This document shows positions 13,200 through 25,858 of a stretch of 64,000 nucleotides of DNA, piece by piece. The first letter of the stretch is position 1. The number at the start of each line of letters is the position of its first letter. Origin of the DNA: Notolepis coatsorum (lineage: Eukaryota; Chordata; Actinopteri; Aulopiformes; Paralepididae); contig OZ020593.1 in assembly GCA_963971535.1 (NCBI GenBank), positions 34,444,576-34,508,575 of the forward strand, in the 5' to 3' direction. A model generated the notes under the pieces. It was given only the letters and a program-made list of their open reading frames with translations, made no database searches and had not been told where the DNA came from. The translations under genes were made by a program, and so were the position numbers.

Positions 13200-15464
13200 G
13201 CCCTTGTCATCTATCAGACAGGTGCCCCAGGCCTTGACTCTCTGAACCCGTGCTCAGAGCCAGACAGCTTACTGGCTTACTGCACGGTAAACACAAATTT
13301 CACACTAACTAATAACAACAAGCCACTATGACACAGGGAGCGCGATCTCTCCCTGTGTAAGTTAGAGCTATAAGAACATCAAAATTACTTGAGCCATCTC
13401 GACAGGTCTGAAGTGAACTGGAAGAGTCTACACTCTCCTTTCACACATCGGACGACATTGAACAGGGAAAGTGCTGCAGTTGGATGTAGATTTATGTAAA
13501 ATGATGAATGCTTTTTTTTTAGGGGGGGTTTAAAGAGATCTACATGATTTATCTATTTATTTCTAAGTAGAGCATGAGCAATCTATGGGCCGATAGACTC
13601 ATTCACCCGGGATGTGAGGGAGTACAACACCTGGCTTTCAAAATGATAACTTGTGTAATTTCCCTCCCCCTTTTGCAGGCTATTGTAGGCCCAAATGGCA
13701 CAAGTATCGACCAGTGAACGTCCTTCCATAACCAAAGTTTGATGAATCGCTTTTCAACTTCGGGTTTCACAATGGCTCAGAAAGAGTTGAATAGCGTCTG
13801 CCAATTTCCTGGGCAATGGTTGGGCTCTGACGCAGATAAAGCATAGCCATCACTCACTCTGTTCCTTGCCTTGTTTGTTTCCATGGAAACTATGGAAAGG
13901 CGAGTTTCTCTTGTGAGTATATAAGTTTGAGAGACAGAAAAGCTTTTACAGTCCCTGAATTAAATAAATAGCCTCCCAAAAAAAAGAAGGGAAAAAAAAC
14001 ATCCAATTCCTGCACTGTGTTGATAGAATTTCAGAAGCTCAGTTGGTGGGTATTTTGCACATCACAAGTTGCTCAAATAGCTTTTCTGCTCGAGTTCACA
14101 TTGTAAAAAAAAAAAAAGGAAAGAAAAAAAATTATTAAGTTTCACATCAAACATGATACCCACTGGTAAGGTGGCGCGTCAGATTCTTTCAAATCTTTTT
14201 ACAGAACTTGAGGCCTTTGGCTAAATGTGCCCGTGGACAAGGTCCTTCCTCTAATATAGCGCATGGCCCGATGTCGCAGGCATAGTGGAGACGCTCCCCT
14301 TCCATTCGAGTCTAATTCCCTCCCCAGGGCAGTGTGGACGTGGTGAAATGATGTGGTACCAGCAGTGCACACCGTTCCACTGCTCCGGTCATCGTTGCCC
14401 CCCAGCTGAAAAGCTGCGCCGAGGAGATAGGCATGGTGTTGTGGTCATGTCAGTGTGCCTCCTTTTCCTGGGAATCAGGCCAGCTAGACATGTACCCGTT
14501 GCACCACAACCCGAGTGACTAACTATCTATTAACAATAGATAAATAAATACATAAATAAACACATACTGTCGGCATCAACACATGGACTGATTCAGACAC
14601 ATACTGACAGATGACAAACACACTTGGAAAAAGAACAAAGCATTGATGATGGTTTGACATGGTGGTGACAGGCAGCATGTGTCTCAGAGGTGTCACGCTG
14701 TACTGTAGCTGTCAAATATTTGCCACAAATATGTGCCTCTTGGCGTCGGTCCACGCCGCCGTGTCTTACTACAGGGGTGTGGTGTACAGTCAACGTCAGT
14801 GAAGTTTGGCGCTGTGCAAGATCAATGTCTTTTCTTTTTTTCCCCCTCAGTTAATGAGGGCTTAACAGGAACCGCTAATGGTGTCATGAGCAGACAATTA
14901 GAGCTATATCACATGACAACGTGTGATAATGCCCGAGGACACTGTAATTGTGCGTCACGTTGGTGTCTGTGCTCCCGAGGACACTTCCCCTCCTCTTGAC
15001 GGGGGCTCCGCTTCGCTGAACTGCACGGCAACCATTTTCCCAAGCAACAAGTGATGAGACAGCAATCGGCGCCTGTATGAGTAATTAACATCTGCAGCCT
15101 CCGCAGGTCGCGAAAGGAGAGAGGACATTCTGAAACAAGGAGAAAACGCCAAATTACTGCTGGGACACTAATTATTTGCTAAATGATCAAATATATTTCA
15201 TCAAAGGGAGACCCAGAGATAATGGCATGCAAATGAGCCGGGCCGGAGGCCTGCGGAGGTGGACCGGCTCCTGAGTTTCAACATGTAGTGACCAACTATT
15301 TCATTCCAATTGGATGCTTTCTTACACTTTCTTATAGCTTGAGATTCTCCCCTCTGTCGCAGAGTTTAAGACATTGATCTCCAACCTGTGTCAATCAAGT
15401 TGTAAGTGTTTGAATAGGTACATTTTGTAAATAGTGCATTTATATTTTTTGTTCCTCACATTCA
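13200..15464. other. Unique sequence, possible conserved non-coding blocks
   Basis: No exon is recognised. 14830-14960 and 15110-15250 are repeat-free, rich in TAATTA-like words and include an octamer ATGCAAAT near 15228, which suggests (no more) developmental enhancers. A tRNA-like fragment may lie on the minus strand near 14450-14515, but it is too degraded to call. Confidence 0.3.
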
Positions 15465-15606
15465 CCAAGGCAAGGTGCCAACTTGCTAGTCGGTTAAGTG
15501 TCTTGCTCAAGGACACTTCGACGCGCAGCTTGGGAGAAGTGGAAATCGAAACGGGAACCTTCTGATTACCAGGCGACCACTCTACCTCCTGAGCCACTGT
15601 CGCCCC
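15465..15606 (-). mobile_element. tRNA-derived SINE fragment (second family)
   Basis: The minus-strand counterpart of the 9.05-kb copy: GGGGCGACAGTGGCTCAGGA head, box-B-like region and the AGTGTCCTTGAGCAAGACAC motif. Confidence 0.75.
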
Positions 15607-16052
15607 AATTGTTATCCTTGCTTTTTTTGCCTCGCCGTGTTGTCTTATTCGTATGATTTTATATGCTGTGTGATTTTTTTGTGCTTATTTCTGTATGTAC
15701 ACTCGACATGACTATAAATTAGGAAAACCTCAGTTGCCTTTTGAGTTTAAATGTAAATGTTTTGACCGATATGGATATTCCATGTTAATATCAGTGCAAT
15801 TTTACTGATGTGATATTGATAAATATCAGCTTCTGCAATTTAATAAAAAAATCCAGCAAAAGCCCCTTGACCAGAGGCATAGAAGAGGGGGGGGGGTATG
15901 TGGACATCGACATCATCATGTGCACAGGGCCCAGAGTTCCTTGCTATGGCCATGCCTTTGATAATCACCGTGAAGGGATGCTCCCAATTTCTTTGAAATC
16001 CACCACTGTGCTGCACTCTGTGGGTTAGTTGGTTCATTGGTCGGCCTGTTCA

Positions 16053-16060
16053 TGTGTGTG

Positions 16061-16146
<86 letters not shown>
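16053..16146. repeat. (GT)n microsatellite
   Basis: About 94 bp of GT with one GC interruption near 16067. Confidence 0.97.
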
Positions 16147-16147
<1 letters not shown>

Positions 16148-17520
16148 ATTCATTCAATCTCTTCCCCAGTCACACAGTTGGATTCATCATCCATACACCG
16201 TACATCCGAGGCATTGTCCCTGGAGAGTCTACATCATCAGCACCAAACCAAAAGTCTTGTAAAAGTACTTGGTGAATAAAAGAGATTCTATTAAGTGCTT
16301 TTCACACCATCCCCAACACCCTCACGGCTTCCTTTGAGAGTTCTTTAACACTTCGCCACGCCCAACCACGGGTTTCGAATCCATGCGTTGTGGACAGAAT
16401 CACGTATAAAGCCGTGGCAAGTTGTTATTGCTTTTATATCATTTTAATAACCGGGTCAAGGTCGCGGATCGGCACTGCATATATTCCCTAGTCTGTGAAA
16501 TCGAGAATGTGCAATACCGGCCAGATCCTCTTAGGGGCGCCATCGCTCCACTGCAGTATGCCCTGTGGGCTATTGGAACACTTTTTTTTCCCTTTCAATG
16601 GAGTATTTTAGTACCCGGATCCTGGATCGGCAGCATGTACCATGGATTACGTTTCAAATCGCAGATTTCACCATGGAATAAGGGGATTTATCATCAGCCA
16701 ATGGACATATCGATCTACCAGATGCCGATCGATAAAGGGGAAATGCTCGGCTTATGGTAAGATCTTTTTCACATAAATTACAGCCGGATCAGAGCTTGCT
16801 ATGATACGCAACCAGCCGATCGGCGTATGTGGCTAGTTACACGGACACTGTTATTGGTAATCAATAATACTAAACGACGTCCCCCGCCCGGGACTTTGAT
16901 GCATACATGCTTTGGGACAGTACCGATGATATGCAGTTTGAGTTATTTCTTTAGCGTATGTAAAACGGAAATGCTGTTGAATATAACGTTAGCAGCTATT
17001 AGCCCTATAACTAGCCTTCCAGAAAATATTCGAGACAAAATCCGCTATAATGCTTATATTCACGGCGCTATAAAATGACAACCTATTGATGCATTTTTTT
17101 TCTTCTTTAAGCCATTTTGAAGGGACGGTTTATGAACTCAATTGACAATGAGAATGGACAGATAGCAATACTATAAAGTATAGATTTAGCTGTACAAAAA
17201 GACACCGGTCTGTTTACAAAAGCTGGTCCTCAACCACTATATTAGACGCATCCCAGCGGTCGCCAATGTGTTAAGGCACTACTAAATGGACTGCATTTAC
17301 AAAGCACTGTTATCCAAAACGCTTTACAACTTATGACGGAGTCGCGCCGTACTAATTGTTTTAGTTTTGCATTTGTTTACCCAGGTGGGTCACTCCAAAT
17401 AACTTCTTATTTACAAGGAAACACAAGATATATAAGGCAGCAGGAGAAGTGTACAGTGTAGGAGGCATACAGCGACCAACAACAGTAAGCATGTGTAAAA
17501 CCAGCAACATAATTAAAAAA
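16147..17520. other. Intergenic sequence
   Basis: Short open frames exist but their translations match no family I know. No repeat ends were found. Confidence 0.5.
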
Positions 17521-18420
17521 GCCTCCCTTCATGACAATAAGAGATAGAAGCCTTCCTTCATGACAGTGAGAGATAGGAGCCTACCTTCATGACAGTGATA
17601 ACACAAGAGATACTGTAGGAGCATCCCTTCATGACAATAAGAGATAGGAGCCTACCTTCATGACAGTGATAACACAAGAGATAGCCTCCCTTCATGACAA
17701 TACGAGATAGGAGCCTACCTTCATGACAGTGATAACACAAGAGATAGGAGCCTACCTTCATGACAATAAGAGATAGGAGCATCCCTTCATGACAGTGATA
17801 ACACAAGAGATAGGAGCATCCCTTCATGACAGTTATAACACAAGAGATAGGAGCATCCCTTCATGACAATAAGAGATAAGAGCCTCCATTCATGACAATA
17901 AGAGATAGGAGCCTTCCTTCATGACAATAAGAGATAGGAGCATCGCTTCATGACAATAAGAGATAGGAGCATCCCTTCATGACAATAAGAGATAGGAGCC
18001 TCCATTCATGACAATAAGAGATATGAGCCTTCCTTCATGACAATAAGAGATAGGAGCCTTCCTTCATGACAATAAGAGATAGGAGCCTTCCTTCATGACA
18101 ATAAGAGATAGGAGCATCCCTTCATAACAGTGAGAACATACGAGATAGGAGCATCCCTTCATGACAGTAAGAGATAGGAGCCTACCTTCATGACAGTAAG
18201 AACACAAGAGATAAGAGCCTACCTTCATGACAATAAGAGATAGGAGCCTCCATTCATGACAATAAGAGATAGGAGCCTTCCTTCATGACAATAAGAGATA
18301 GGAGCATCCCTTCATGACAGTGAGAACACAAGAGATAGGAGCAGCCCTTCATGACAGTAAGAACACAAGAGATAAGAGCATTCCGTCATCACAGTAAGAA
18401 CACAAGATAGAAGCACAGTT
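17521..18420. repeat. Minisatellite with ~29-bp and ~37-bp unit variants
   Basis: About 30 units built on CTTCATGACA plus AGAGATAGGAGC. A short variant (ATAAGAGATA) and a longer variant (GTGATAACACAAGAGATA or GTGAGAACACAAGAGATA) are intermixed, with the words CATCC, CCTAC, CCTCC or CCTTC between. Spacing is direct and head-to-tail. Confidence 0.95.
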
Positions 18421-18544
18421 CCTTCACAGTGTAATACAGGCACGAGACATCAAAGTAATATTATTGTGAGGATGCAAAGCAGTGGCAGGTGTCTGTAAGA
18501 GTGTTTTTGAGTCCCAAGAATGGCCATGATAGAGTCCACATATG

Positions 18545-19560
18545 TTAACTCATTCAGCGCCAAACAAATATATCTCGTTTTTGAAATCCAAACGAGATAT
18601 CTCGTTTTTAGTTCCTTTTTTTCTATTTTCTTATAGAAATGGCTGAGACCGGCAATGACGATTGAATCCCAAAATGTGGCAGTATCGCCTACCTTATGAA
18701 CTGCATGGGCTGAGAGTAACCAAATCACTAGGGATCACTAGGGTGCTCCCAGCAGTGGCAGCAGTGGCATGGCAGCACTGAGCAAACTACAGCAATCTAA
18801 CGTTCGACAATGGCGATCGCCTAGAGCGAACTATTGGATATTATGAAGAAGACGAAACAGATTATATGGATGATGATTATGGACGATAAGGTGCGTTTCC
18901 ACCAGACTGTGTTGGACTCAGCACTTCTGATAAATCATAAAAATACTATAGTCAAACCGGCCGATGAGGAAACCTATTCGGCTCCGTGGTATAGTGTGGC
19001 CCGAGCAGACTATAGACGAAGAAGACAACGAATGAGGGCCACCTAACGTTATATGTATTGATCGTGTTCTTATTCAAGAGCGAGAGTGGAGTACCTTCTG
19101 ACAAAGGTAACATCTATTTTACCGAACCCCATCATAAAACATGCTTTTGTAATGATCGCAGCGTCGGAAAAGGACCCCCCCCCCCCCCCCGATGGCTTTG
19201 TGAAGAAACATGGTCATGTTTGCCTTTGACCCAGCAATAATATAGGTTTCAGGCGAGCAGCCGAGAGATTTGCGCATACGCCGCACAAAACACTATATCT
19301 CACAATCTAGAAAACCAGTCTAGATTATTGTGAAACGGCGATTCTTTGCGTGGTATAGCGCACAAACGAAGGTATGTAGAAATAAACACTTTTGTCCCTG
19401 TTGGAGTATAAATAGTGCCTGTCAAATACTATTGTCTCCATAGCTATAATATAGAATATACGATGGGTCCGCAAACATCGTGAAAATGGTCAATAACGCT
19501 GGCGCCAGGGAGTAAAGATGGAAAAACAGCATGAAAAACACTTTGAATATTAGACAGACT
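18545..19560 (+). mobile_element. TTAA-target (piggyBac-like) transposon fragment
   Basis: Begins TTAACTCATTCAGCGCCA (18545), matching the left end of the element at 29179 and, inverted, the right end at 25045. Near 18811-18890 one frame reads DRLERTIGYYEEDETDYMDDDYGR then stops (last part YYEEDETDYMDDDYGR). The acidic tract recalls piggyBac transposase N-termini, but this is tentative. The portion at 19100-19560 recurs in diverged form at 24720-25040. The right end is not clear. Confidence 0.5.
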
Positions 19561-20512
19561 TAATTATTTATTTTCCAGAACCTCTTGCTTCCCTTGAACA
19601 GGTCAGTTTTGGTAGGTGAGCACGCAAATCTTTTTCAAAAAAAGTATTCCCTCCCCTGTCTGGCTAATTAAATAATATCCCACCAAAATAAAGAAAGAAA
19701 GAAAACTGGGGGGAGTAGATTAGGTAGGCAGTGCTCCTGGTCCCAAATAGGACAGATATTTGATTCATTAAAGCCAATTGATTTATTGTGTCCTTGGTTT
19801 GACATCACAAATGGACCACACCTGTCTAAATATGACTTGTTTTAACCCATTACTACTCAGCACACATATTTTACATTACCCCTGACCATTTACTACAGTA
19901 CACAGCACATTTATTTTACATTACCCCTGTCCATTTACTACACACAATTCACATTCTCTGCACACAATTCCTTGTTCACATCGCCAAGAGCACTGCTTTC
20001 TGTAGCCCTATTTTCAAGAAATTCCGCCTAAAGGTACATGCCCAAGTAAATGGAAGATTGCTCCACTTCTACAAGGTCAATGTAGCAGAAATATTGTGTC
20101 TGCTACTAGGCTTGAGTAAATTGTGATGAAACAAAGGAGAATATAAATTATGATATTTTTTAGCATTTTTGCCGGTGAATAACGCCGTGAAAACAAATGG
20201 GTCTCATTCCCGAAAATGTTTCAAAAATATATTCTGGAAGACTTATCTTGGAACCACTGAGACATAATCAATGACAAGTTCACTCTGAGTCCTGAACGTG
20301 CTGGTAATATGTCTTAAGTGGCTGAAAAGGTCGCACAAATTATATGATCTGATATCTGCTTGGAGAATGGCATTCTGTCTTAAACTCGAAAGCGCGTTCC
20401 CGTTCACTTCATTTGCATACAAAACAACGCCTCCAGAGCTCCTTATAAGGCAACTAGTGACGCAGCTGTGTGCAAATGGAATGGCGGAAGTGCTTTGCGA
20501 GTCTTGCGAGCC
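19561..20512. other. Intergenic sequence
   Basis: Contains two imperfect copies of a CATTTTACATTACCCCTG-type word near 19870 and 19912. Nothing coding is recognised. Confidence 0.45.
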
Positions 20513-20592
20513 GCGTGATTACGAAACCTAGCGTCAGTCAGTGCCAATCAGAGAGCGTCTCCGAGAAATGCGGCTAGGTTTCGTAATCACGC
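20513..20592. repeat. Inverted repeat, 20-bp perfect arms
   Basis: GCGTGATTACGAAACCTAGC at 20513-20532 is perfectly complementary to 20573-20592, with a 40-base loop. It could form a cruciform or be the centre of a small foldback element. Confidence 0.85.
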
Positions 20593-20921
20593 TTGCGCGC
20601 CATCAAAACTAGATTAGATTAATGTATTGGCATCATATACAGCTTGCTGTACACCTGCCGCAGCGTGCGCGCACACACACACGCGCGCGCGCACGCGCAG
20701 TACTGTATATGAATGAATGAATGAAATATAATATATATAGCCTACGGCGGGCGTAATGAATGAACGCAGTATGGCTTATTATTCCATAATTAAGCCTATA
20801 GGCTACTGTTCATTCGTAGGCGCACACAAGACTTGTTATGGAATATTAATGCAGTCTATTTCCACCAATTAGCTTTAGTTCTTATTTATTTATCCACTGT
20901 CATTTCAGTGTTGGTGTATAG

Positions 20922-21867
20922 TAGAGCTGCCGCGATTACCGCATTACCGCGGTATCGCTGTTACATCACGGCCACCGCAGAGTAGGCTGAATACCGCATC
21001 ACCGCTGGATAATAATAATAATAAAGTACCCTCCTCTCGTTGGGCTTGCGGCTCTGCAGATATACCCTACTCCTCTATCGAGGTTCCAAGCGACCCTATT
21101 GGGTACCAGAAAAGTCACGTGAAACATTGCAGACCACTGATTGGTCAGAAGAGAGACGCGTCACACGTTGGGAGCGTCCTGCAGTTTTTTACGTCCTGAA
21201 TGTCAGCCATTGATCAGAGCTCATCACAATACGGCTAATAACGTTAGCTTTAGCTCCCCGCCGGAGTGGACTACCATCGCTCCTCAGGAGTACTAAACGA
21301 GACATAATGATTTTACTGTCTGCAACGAATGTTATAATAAAAGCCCTTCGTTCTATCACTTGTCTGATTGAAAACTTTATTAACAGACCGCAGAATGGGA
21401 CAACTCAGCACGCTCTGAGCAAAGAAAGGAACTGAGATGGTCCGGTAAATACGCTGATGTTATTGAACGTATAACTATATAATGTTAATGCCATAAAACG
21501 AATGCCTTTATTATAAAGTAGTAACTTTATAGTAATAATAAGAAGAAAGGGTCGGGGGGGGGTAACCACCCCTGCCCGCGACACCGAGTGAACGGCGCAC
21601 GACCATAGGGGAAACTTCGAATCCGTGTTTCACTTTCAATAACTAATGCGTGCTTGCCGAATCCCAAACAATATTATTCATGCTGCAAAGTCATCCTCTA
21701 AAGATAGACATTTAGACTAGAGGCAGGCTATATGCTATAAAGAGTAGACTACTACTAAAAAAAAAAAATGCATTCAAACTTTTTTTTTTTTTTTTTTTTT
21801 TGCGTGCTGTAGGAAATATTTTGCAAATTTGTGCGGTAAGGAAAACATCAATACCGCGGCAGCTCTA
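20922..21867. mobile_element. Nonautonomous hAT element
   Basis: Ends TAGAGCTGCCGCG and CGCGGCAGCTCTA are perfect inverted copies, and the 8-bp duplication GTGTATAG flanks the element (20914-20921 and 21868-21875). At 946 bp with no transposase it is nonautonomous. It contains a LINE-tail fragment near 21365-21405 and A and T runs near 21760-21800. Confidence 0.93.
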
Positions 21868-22204
21868 GTGTATAGGCTATATAGTGTATTTCAATATAAG
21901 TTTAATTGATTAATGATATATTCGAAGGAATGCAGGTTTATAGCTATATCAACCCCCTCCAATGTACAGTAAATGACCAAGTATGGTTTTGTCAATATTC
22001 CAATGTACAGTTTTGCTTGTACAGTGTAAGTCTATCTCCCACCCACCCCTCCTACCCAACCTCCTCCAACAGTTTCTACGTCAAATGTACTCTCTTTTCT
22101 GGACTCTTTTTGTATCACAAACAGTACTGTATTTGCAAATCTGGTATGTCATAAATGTATAGATGTAGCAGTACTGTCTATCTGTGTCGTGTGTGTCATA
22201 TATG

Positions 22205-22345
22205 TTATGATGAATTGAAAATGGGGGACCCTGATGTAAACAAGACGAAATTCTTTCTCTGGTCTGCATCCCCTTATGTAATTGAGCTGTACTGTACTGT
22301 ACCCATTCTGCAATCTGTTAATAAAGTTTTCAATCAATCAATCAA
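22205..22345 (+). mobile_element. Dispersed LINE/SINE 3' tail
   Basis: A unit of about 140 bp ending CTGTTAATAAAGTTTTC then (AATC)n. The same sequence occurs at about 21365-21405 (minus), 42825-42900 (plus), 43720-43805 (plus) and 58866-58995 (minus, beginning GAATGAATGAAT), so it is a mobile 3' end with a short-repeat tail. The parent family is unknown. Confidence 0.7.
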
Positions 22346-22800
22346 ACAAAGGTCTGTCCCATTGTATACCAATCAATGGGATACATTGCATGTTGACCTG
22401 CATTCTTTCAAATGTATATAATTAATCATTAAAACAGATGTGTAACAAATAAGAAATACAAATTCCACAGAAGGCATTAAATAATTATTATTTTCAATCA
22501 TTTCACAATAATTGCATAATTGTGTTTGAATATCTGAGTAATTAAAGTAATTATACATTTGTCCAAAATAGCTGGTTCAGATATGGTTAAGCAGCTGCCC
22601 TGTGATCAGATGAATCCATAGTATTTATTTTTCCGGCATCAAATGCGTAATTTCTTATCGTACAAATATTGTCATATTTATTTTAATTATGATTAAGTAA
22701 TTAATTCCAAGGAGGCCTGTAGCGTTGACGTGAAGGAATCACTATGAGAACACAGTCTGTCAAGTTATAATGAAATTTTAAATTAGTCAATCAATCATGA

Positions 22801-22876
22801 GATTTGATCGTGGCTGAGAGCAGATTTAAGAGTGCTCCTCAGCACTCTTAAATCTGCTCTCAGCCACAATCAAATC
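22801..22876. repeat. Near-perfect hairpin, 36-bp arms
   Basis: 22801-22836 pairs with 22841-22876 at 35 of 36 positions around a 4-base CCTC loop. A transcript through it would be a compact pre-miRNA-sized hairpin; the near-perfect pairing more likely marks a recent foldback event. Confidence 0.95.
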
Positions 22877-23299
22877 TGATCTCAGGAACATGTGGGGACT
22901 CCCACTCCCAGCCCTAATATGTCTTAAATGGGCCGAAATCTGGCTAAGACGACATTTTTTGTTGTAACTTCGTTCGGGAATGAGACCCATTGAGGTTCTT
23001 TTGATTACGCTCACTGAGCTCATTCAGCACCTTCTTGAGATCAAGTGTAGAAATCTAAGCAAATAAATAAAGGGAAGATGATTAAACAGAAGGATTTGTA
23101 GATACAGTAATAAATTATAATCCATTTTAATTATAAATTCATATTTGACCTTGAACTTGACCTTATTATCATCAAATCATCATCAAATCATACATCTATG
23201 GATAGGGAGAAAGCTCCTCTTTCCAATGGCAGTGTTAAATCTGGATTTAGTCATTTCCTCACGGTTTTACAATAAAAGAGATATAATTAGCATTTTTTT

Positions 23300-24717
23300 C
23301 GATAAATTCACGCCACTCATAAAAAAACCAACCCTTGAACCCCACCGTCATAGGCAACTATCGTCCTGTCTCTCTTCTCTCCTTCCTTTCTAAAACACTT
23401 GAACGTGCTGTATCCAACCAACTTACTGCTTATCTCTTACAGAATGACCTCCTAGACCCTAATCAGTCTGGCTTCCGGACTGGCCACTCCACAGAAACGG
23501 CCCTCATTGCGGTCACAGAGGCACTTCACTTAGCAAAAGCGAAAGGCCTCTCCTCTGTCCTGATTCTCCTAGATCTATCGGCAGCCTTCGACACAGTCAA
23601 CCATCAGATCCTCCTCGCTGCCCTCGCAGGAATGGGAGTGGCTGGCTCTGCGCTGACATGGCTGACATCATACCTCAATGACCGCTCCTACCAAGTGTCA
23701 TGGAGAGGGACCCTGTCGGCCACCCGGCCCCTGCGGACGGGTGTCCCCCAGGGCTCGGTCCTAGGACCCCTTCTCTTCTCCCTCTACACTAAATCACTGG
23801 GTAACATTATCACGTCTCATGGCTTCTCGTATCATTGTTATGCCGATGATATTCAACTCTTCCTCTCCTTCCCTCCCTCAGATATCCACGTCTCTGAGCG
23901 GATCTCGGCCTGTCTGTCCGACATCTCCGCCTGGATGACGACCAACCACCTCAAACTGAACCTAAGCAAAACAGAATTGCTCCACCTGCCGGCCAAATCA
24001 TCCCCCCTGACCGACCTTTCCATCACAGTTGAGAATGCAGCTCGACTACTGCAATGCACTGCTTGCTGGCCTCCTGGCCACTGCCACCAAGCCTCTTCAA
24101 CACATTCAGAACGCAGCGGCCCGCCTGATCTCAAACCTACCGAAGTCGGCCCATGTCACCCCACTTCTTAGGGACCTGCACTGGCTCCCCATTGCTGCAC
24201 GAATCCGCTTCAAGGCCCTCGACCTGGCATACCGTGCGGCAAAGGGAACCGTTCCCGCCTACCTCCGGTCAATGGTCTCTAACTACACACCCTCAAGACC
24301 CCTACGCTCTGCATCTTCGGGCCGCCTCAGACCTACTCCTATCCAAGCTCCGGGAGGGTCATCAAAGAGAAGTCGCATTCTCAGTACTTGCCCCACAATG
24401 GTGGAATGAACTACCCACCCCAGTTAGGACAGCCGAAACCTGTCCAATCTTTCGCCGTCGACTAAAGACGCACTTCTTCAACCATTATCTGAAAAAAAAA
24501 AAAAAAAAATAATAATAATAAAATATCTAACCCTAACTAACCTTACCGGCATGCACGTATCCTAATAAACTAACCTACACTGTAGCACTCAACACTTTGA
24601 TGAACATAGTTACTCAGCTGATAGAGTTGTACCCTTCCTGATGACTTGTCGTACAGAACTTGTAAGTCGCTTTGGATAAAAGCGTCAGCTAAATGACTAA
24701 ATGTAAATGTAAATGTA
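23300..24717 (+). mobile_element. L2-clade LINE, 5'-truncated, internally deleted
   Basis: The reverse transcriptase core is clear: NYRPVSLLSFLSKTLERAV, QSGFRTGHSTETAL, LDLSAAFDTVNHQILL, TGVPQGSVLGPLLFSLYT, YADDIQLFLSF and LKLNLSKTELL (mainly 23353-24036). Then TVENAA joins directly to LDYCNALLAGLLATATKPLQ, removing the stretch that normally links the thumb to the C-terminal region, so one internal deletion lies near 24035. The C-terminus continues to WWNELPTPVRTAETCPIFRRRLKTHFF after a frame change near 24380. The 3' end TCGCTTTGGATAAAAGCGTC and a TGTAAA-repeat tail are characteristic of fish L2. Only the 3' part of ORF2 is present; not autonomous. Confidence 0.92.
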
Positions 24718-24719
24718 CA

Positions 24720-25045
24720 TATACACTGGTAATCGTGATGGCGATGCGATCACTTGGAATTATTCTTTTAGGAATACCTTCTGGCTAAGGTAAGGTATAT
24801 TCTATGTCTATTTTACCAAACCTGAAACATGTTTTTCTAACTATTACAGTTTTGTGTTTTACCGGACGTAAAACATGCTTGGACTACAAGTAGTGTCTGT
24901 CAAATGAGCCACACCATTGTCTCCACAGCTATAATACAGAACACACACAGCTCTGCAAACATCGTGAAACACAGCGGAAATTACCATTTTAAGCTGGCCT
25001 TCTAGCGGCAGAGATGGGGATTAAGCATGGCACTGAAAGTGTTAA
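24720..25045. mobile_element. TTAA-target transposon right end
   Basis: Ends in GGCACTGAAAGTGTTAA (TTAA at 25042-25045), an inverted relative of the TTAACTCATTCAGCGCC ends at 18545 and 29179, and shares words such as ATTGTCTCCACAGCTATAAT and GCAAACATCGTGAAA with 19430-19500. Its left part is displaced by the L2 LINE. Confidence 0.55.
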
Positions 25046-25120
25046 CCTCTTAACATCTCATGTGGGCCCTCTTGAGGACGATTTGCGACGCGACCTCTAG
25101 CGGCTCGGTGTGCATTTATT

Positions 25121-25829
<709 letters not shown>

Positions 25830-25858
25830 TACAATATATATAGAATTAAAGCCCTATA

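Noticed and set aside
14450-14515. tRNA-like sequence on the minus strand
   Set aside because: It has a GTGGTGCAACGGGTAC word but no convincing box B or cloverleaf. Too weak to list.
17521-18420. CRISPR-like array
   Set aside because: The units vary in length and sequence, with no constant repeat separated by unique spacers, and the genome is eukaryotic. It is a minisatellite.
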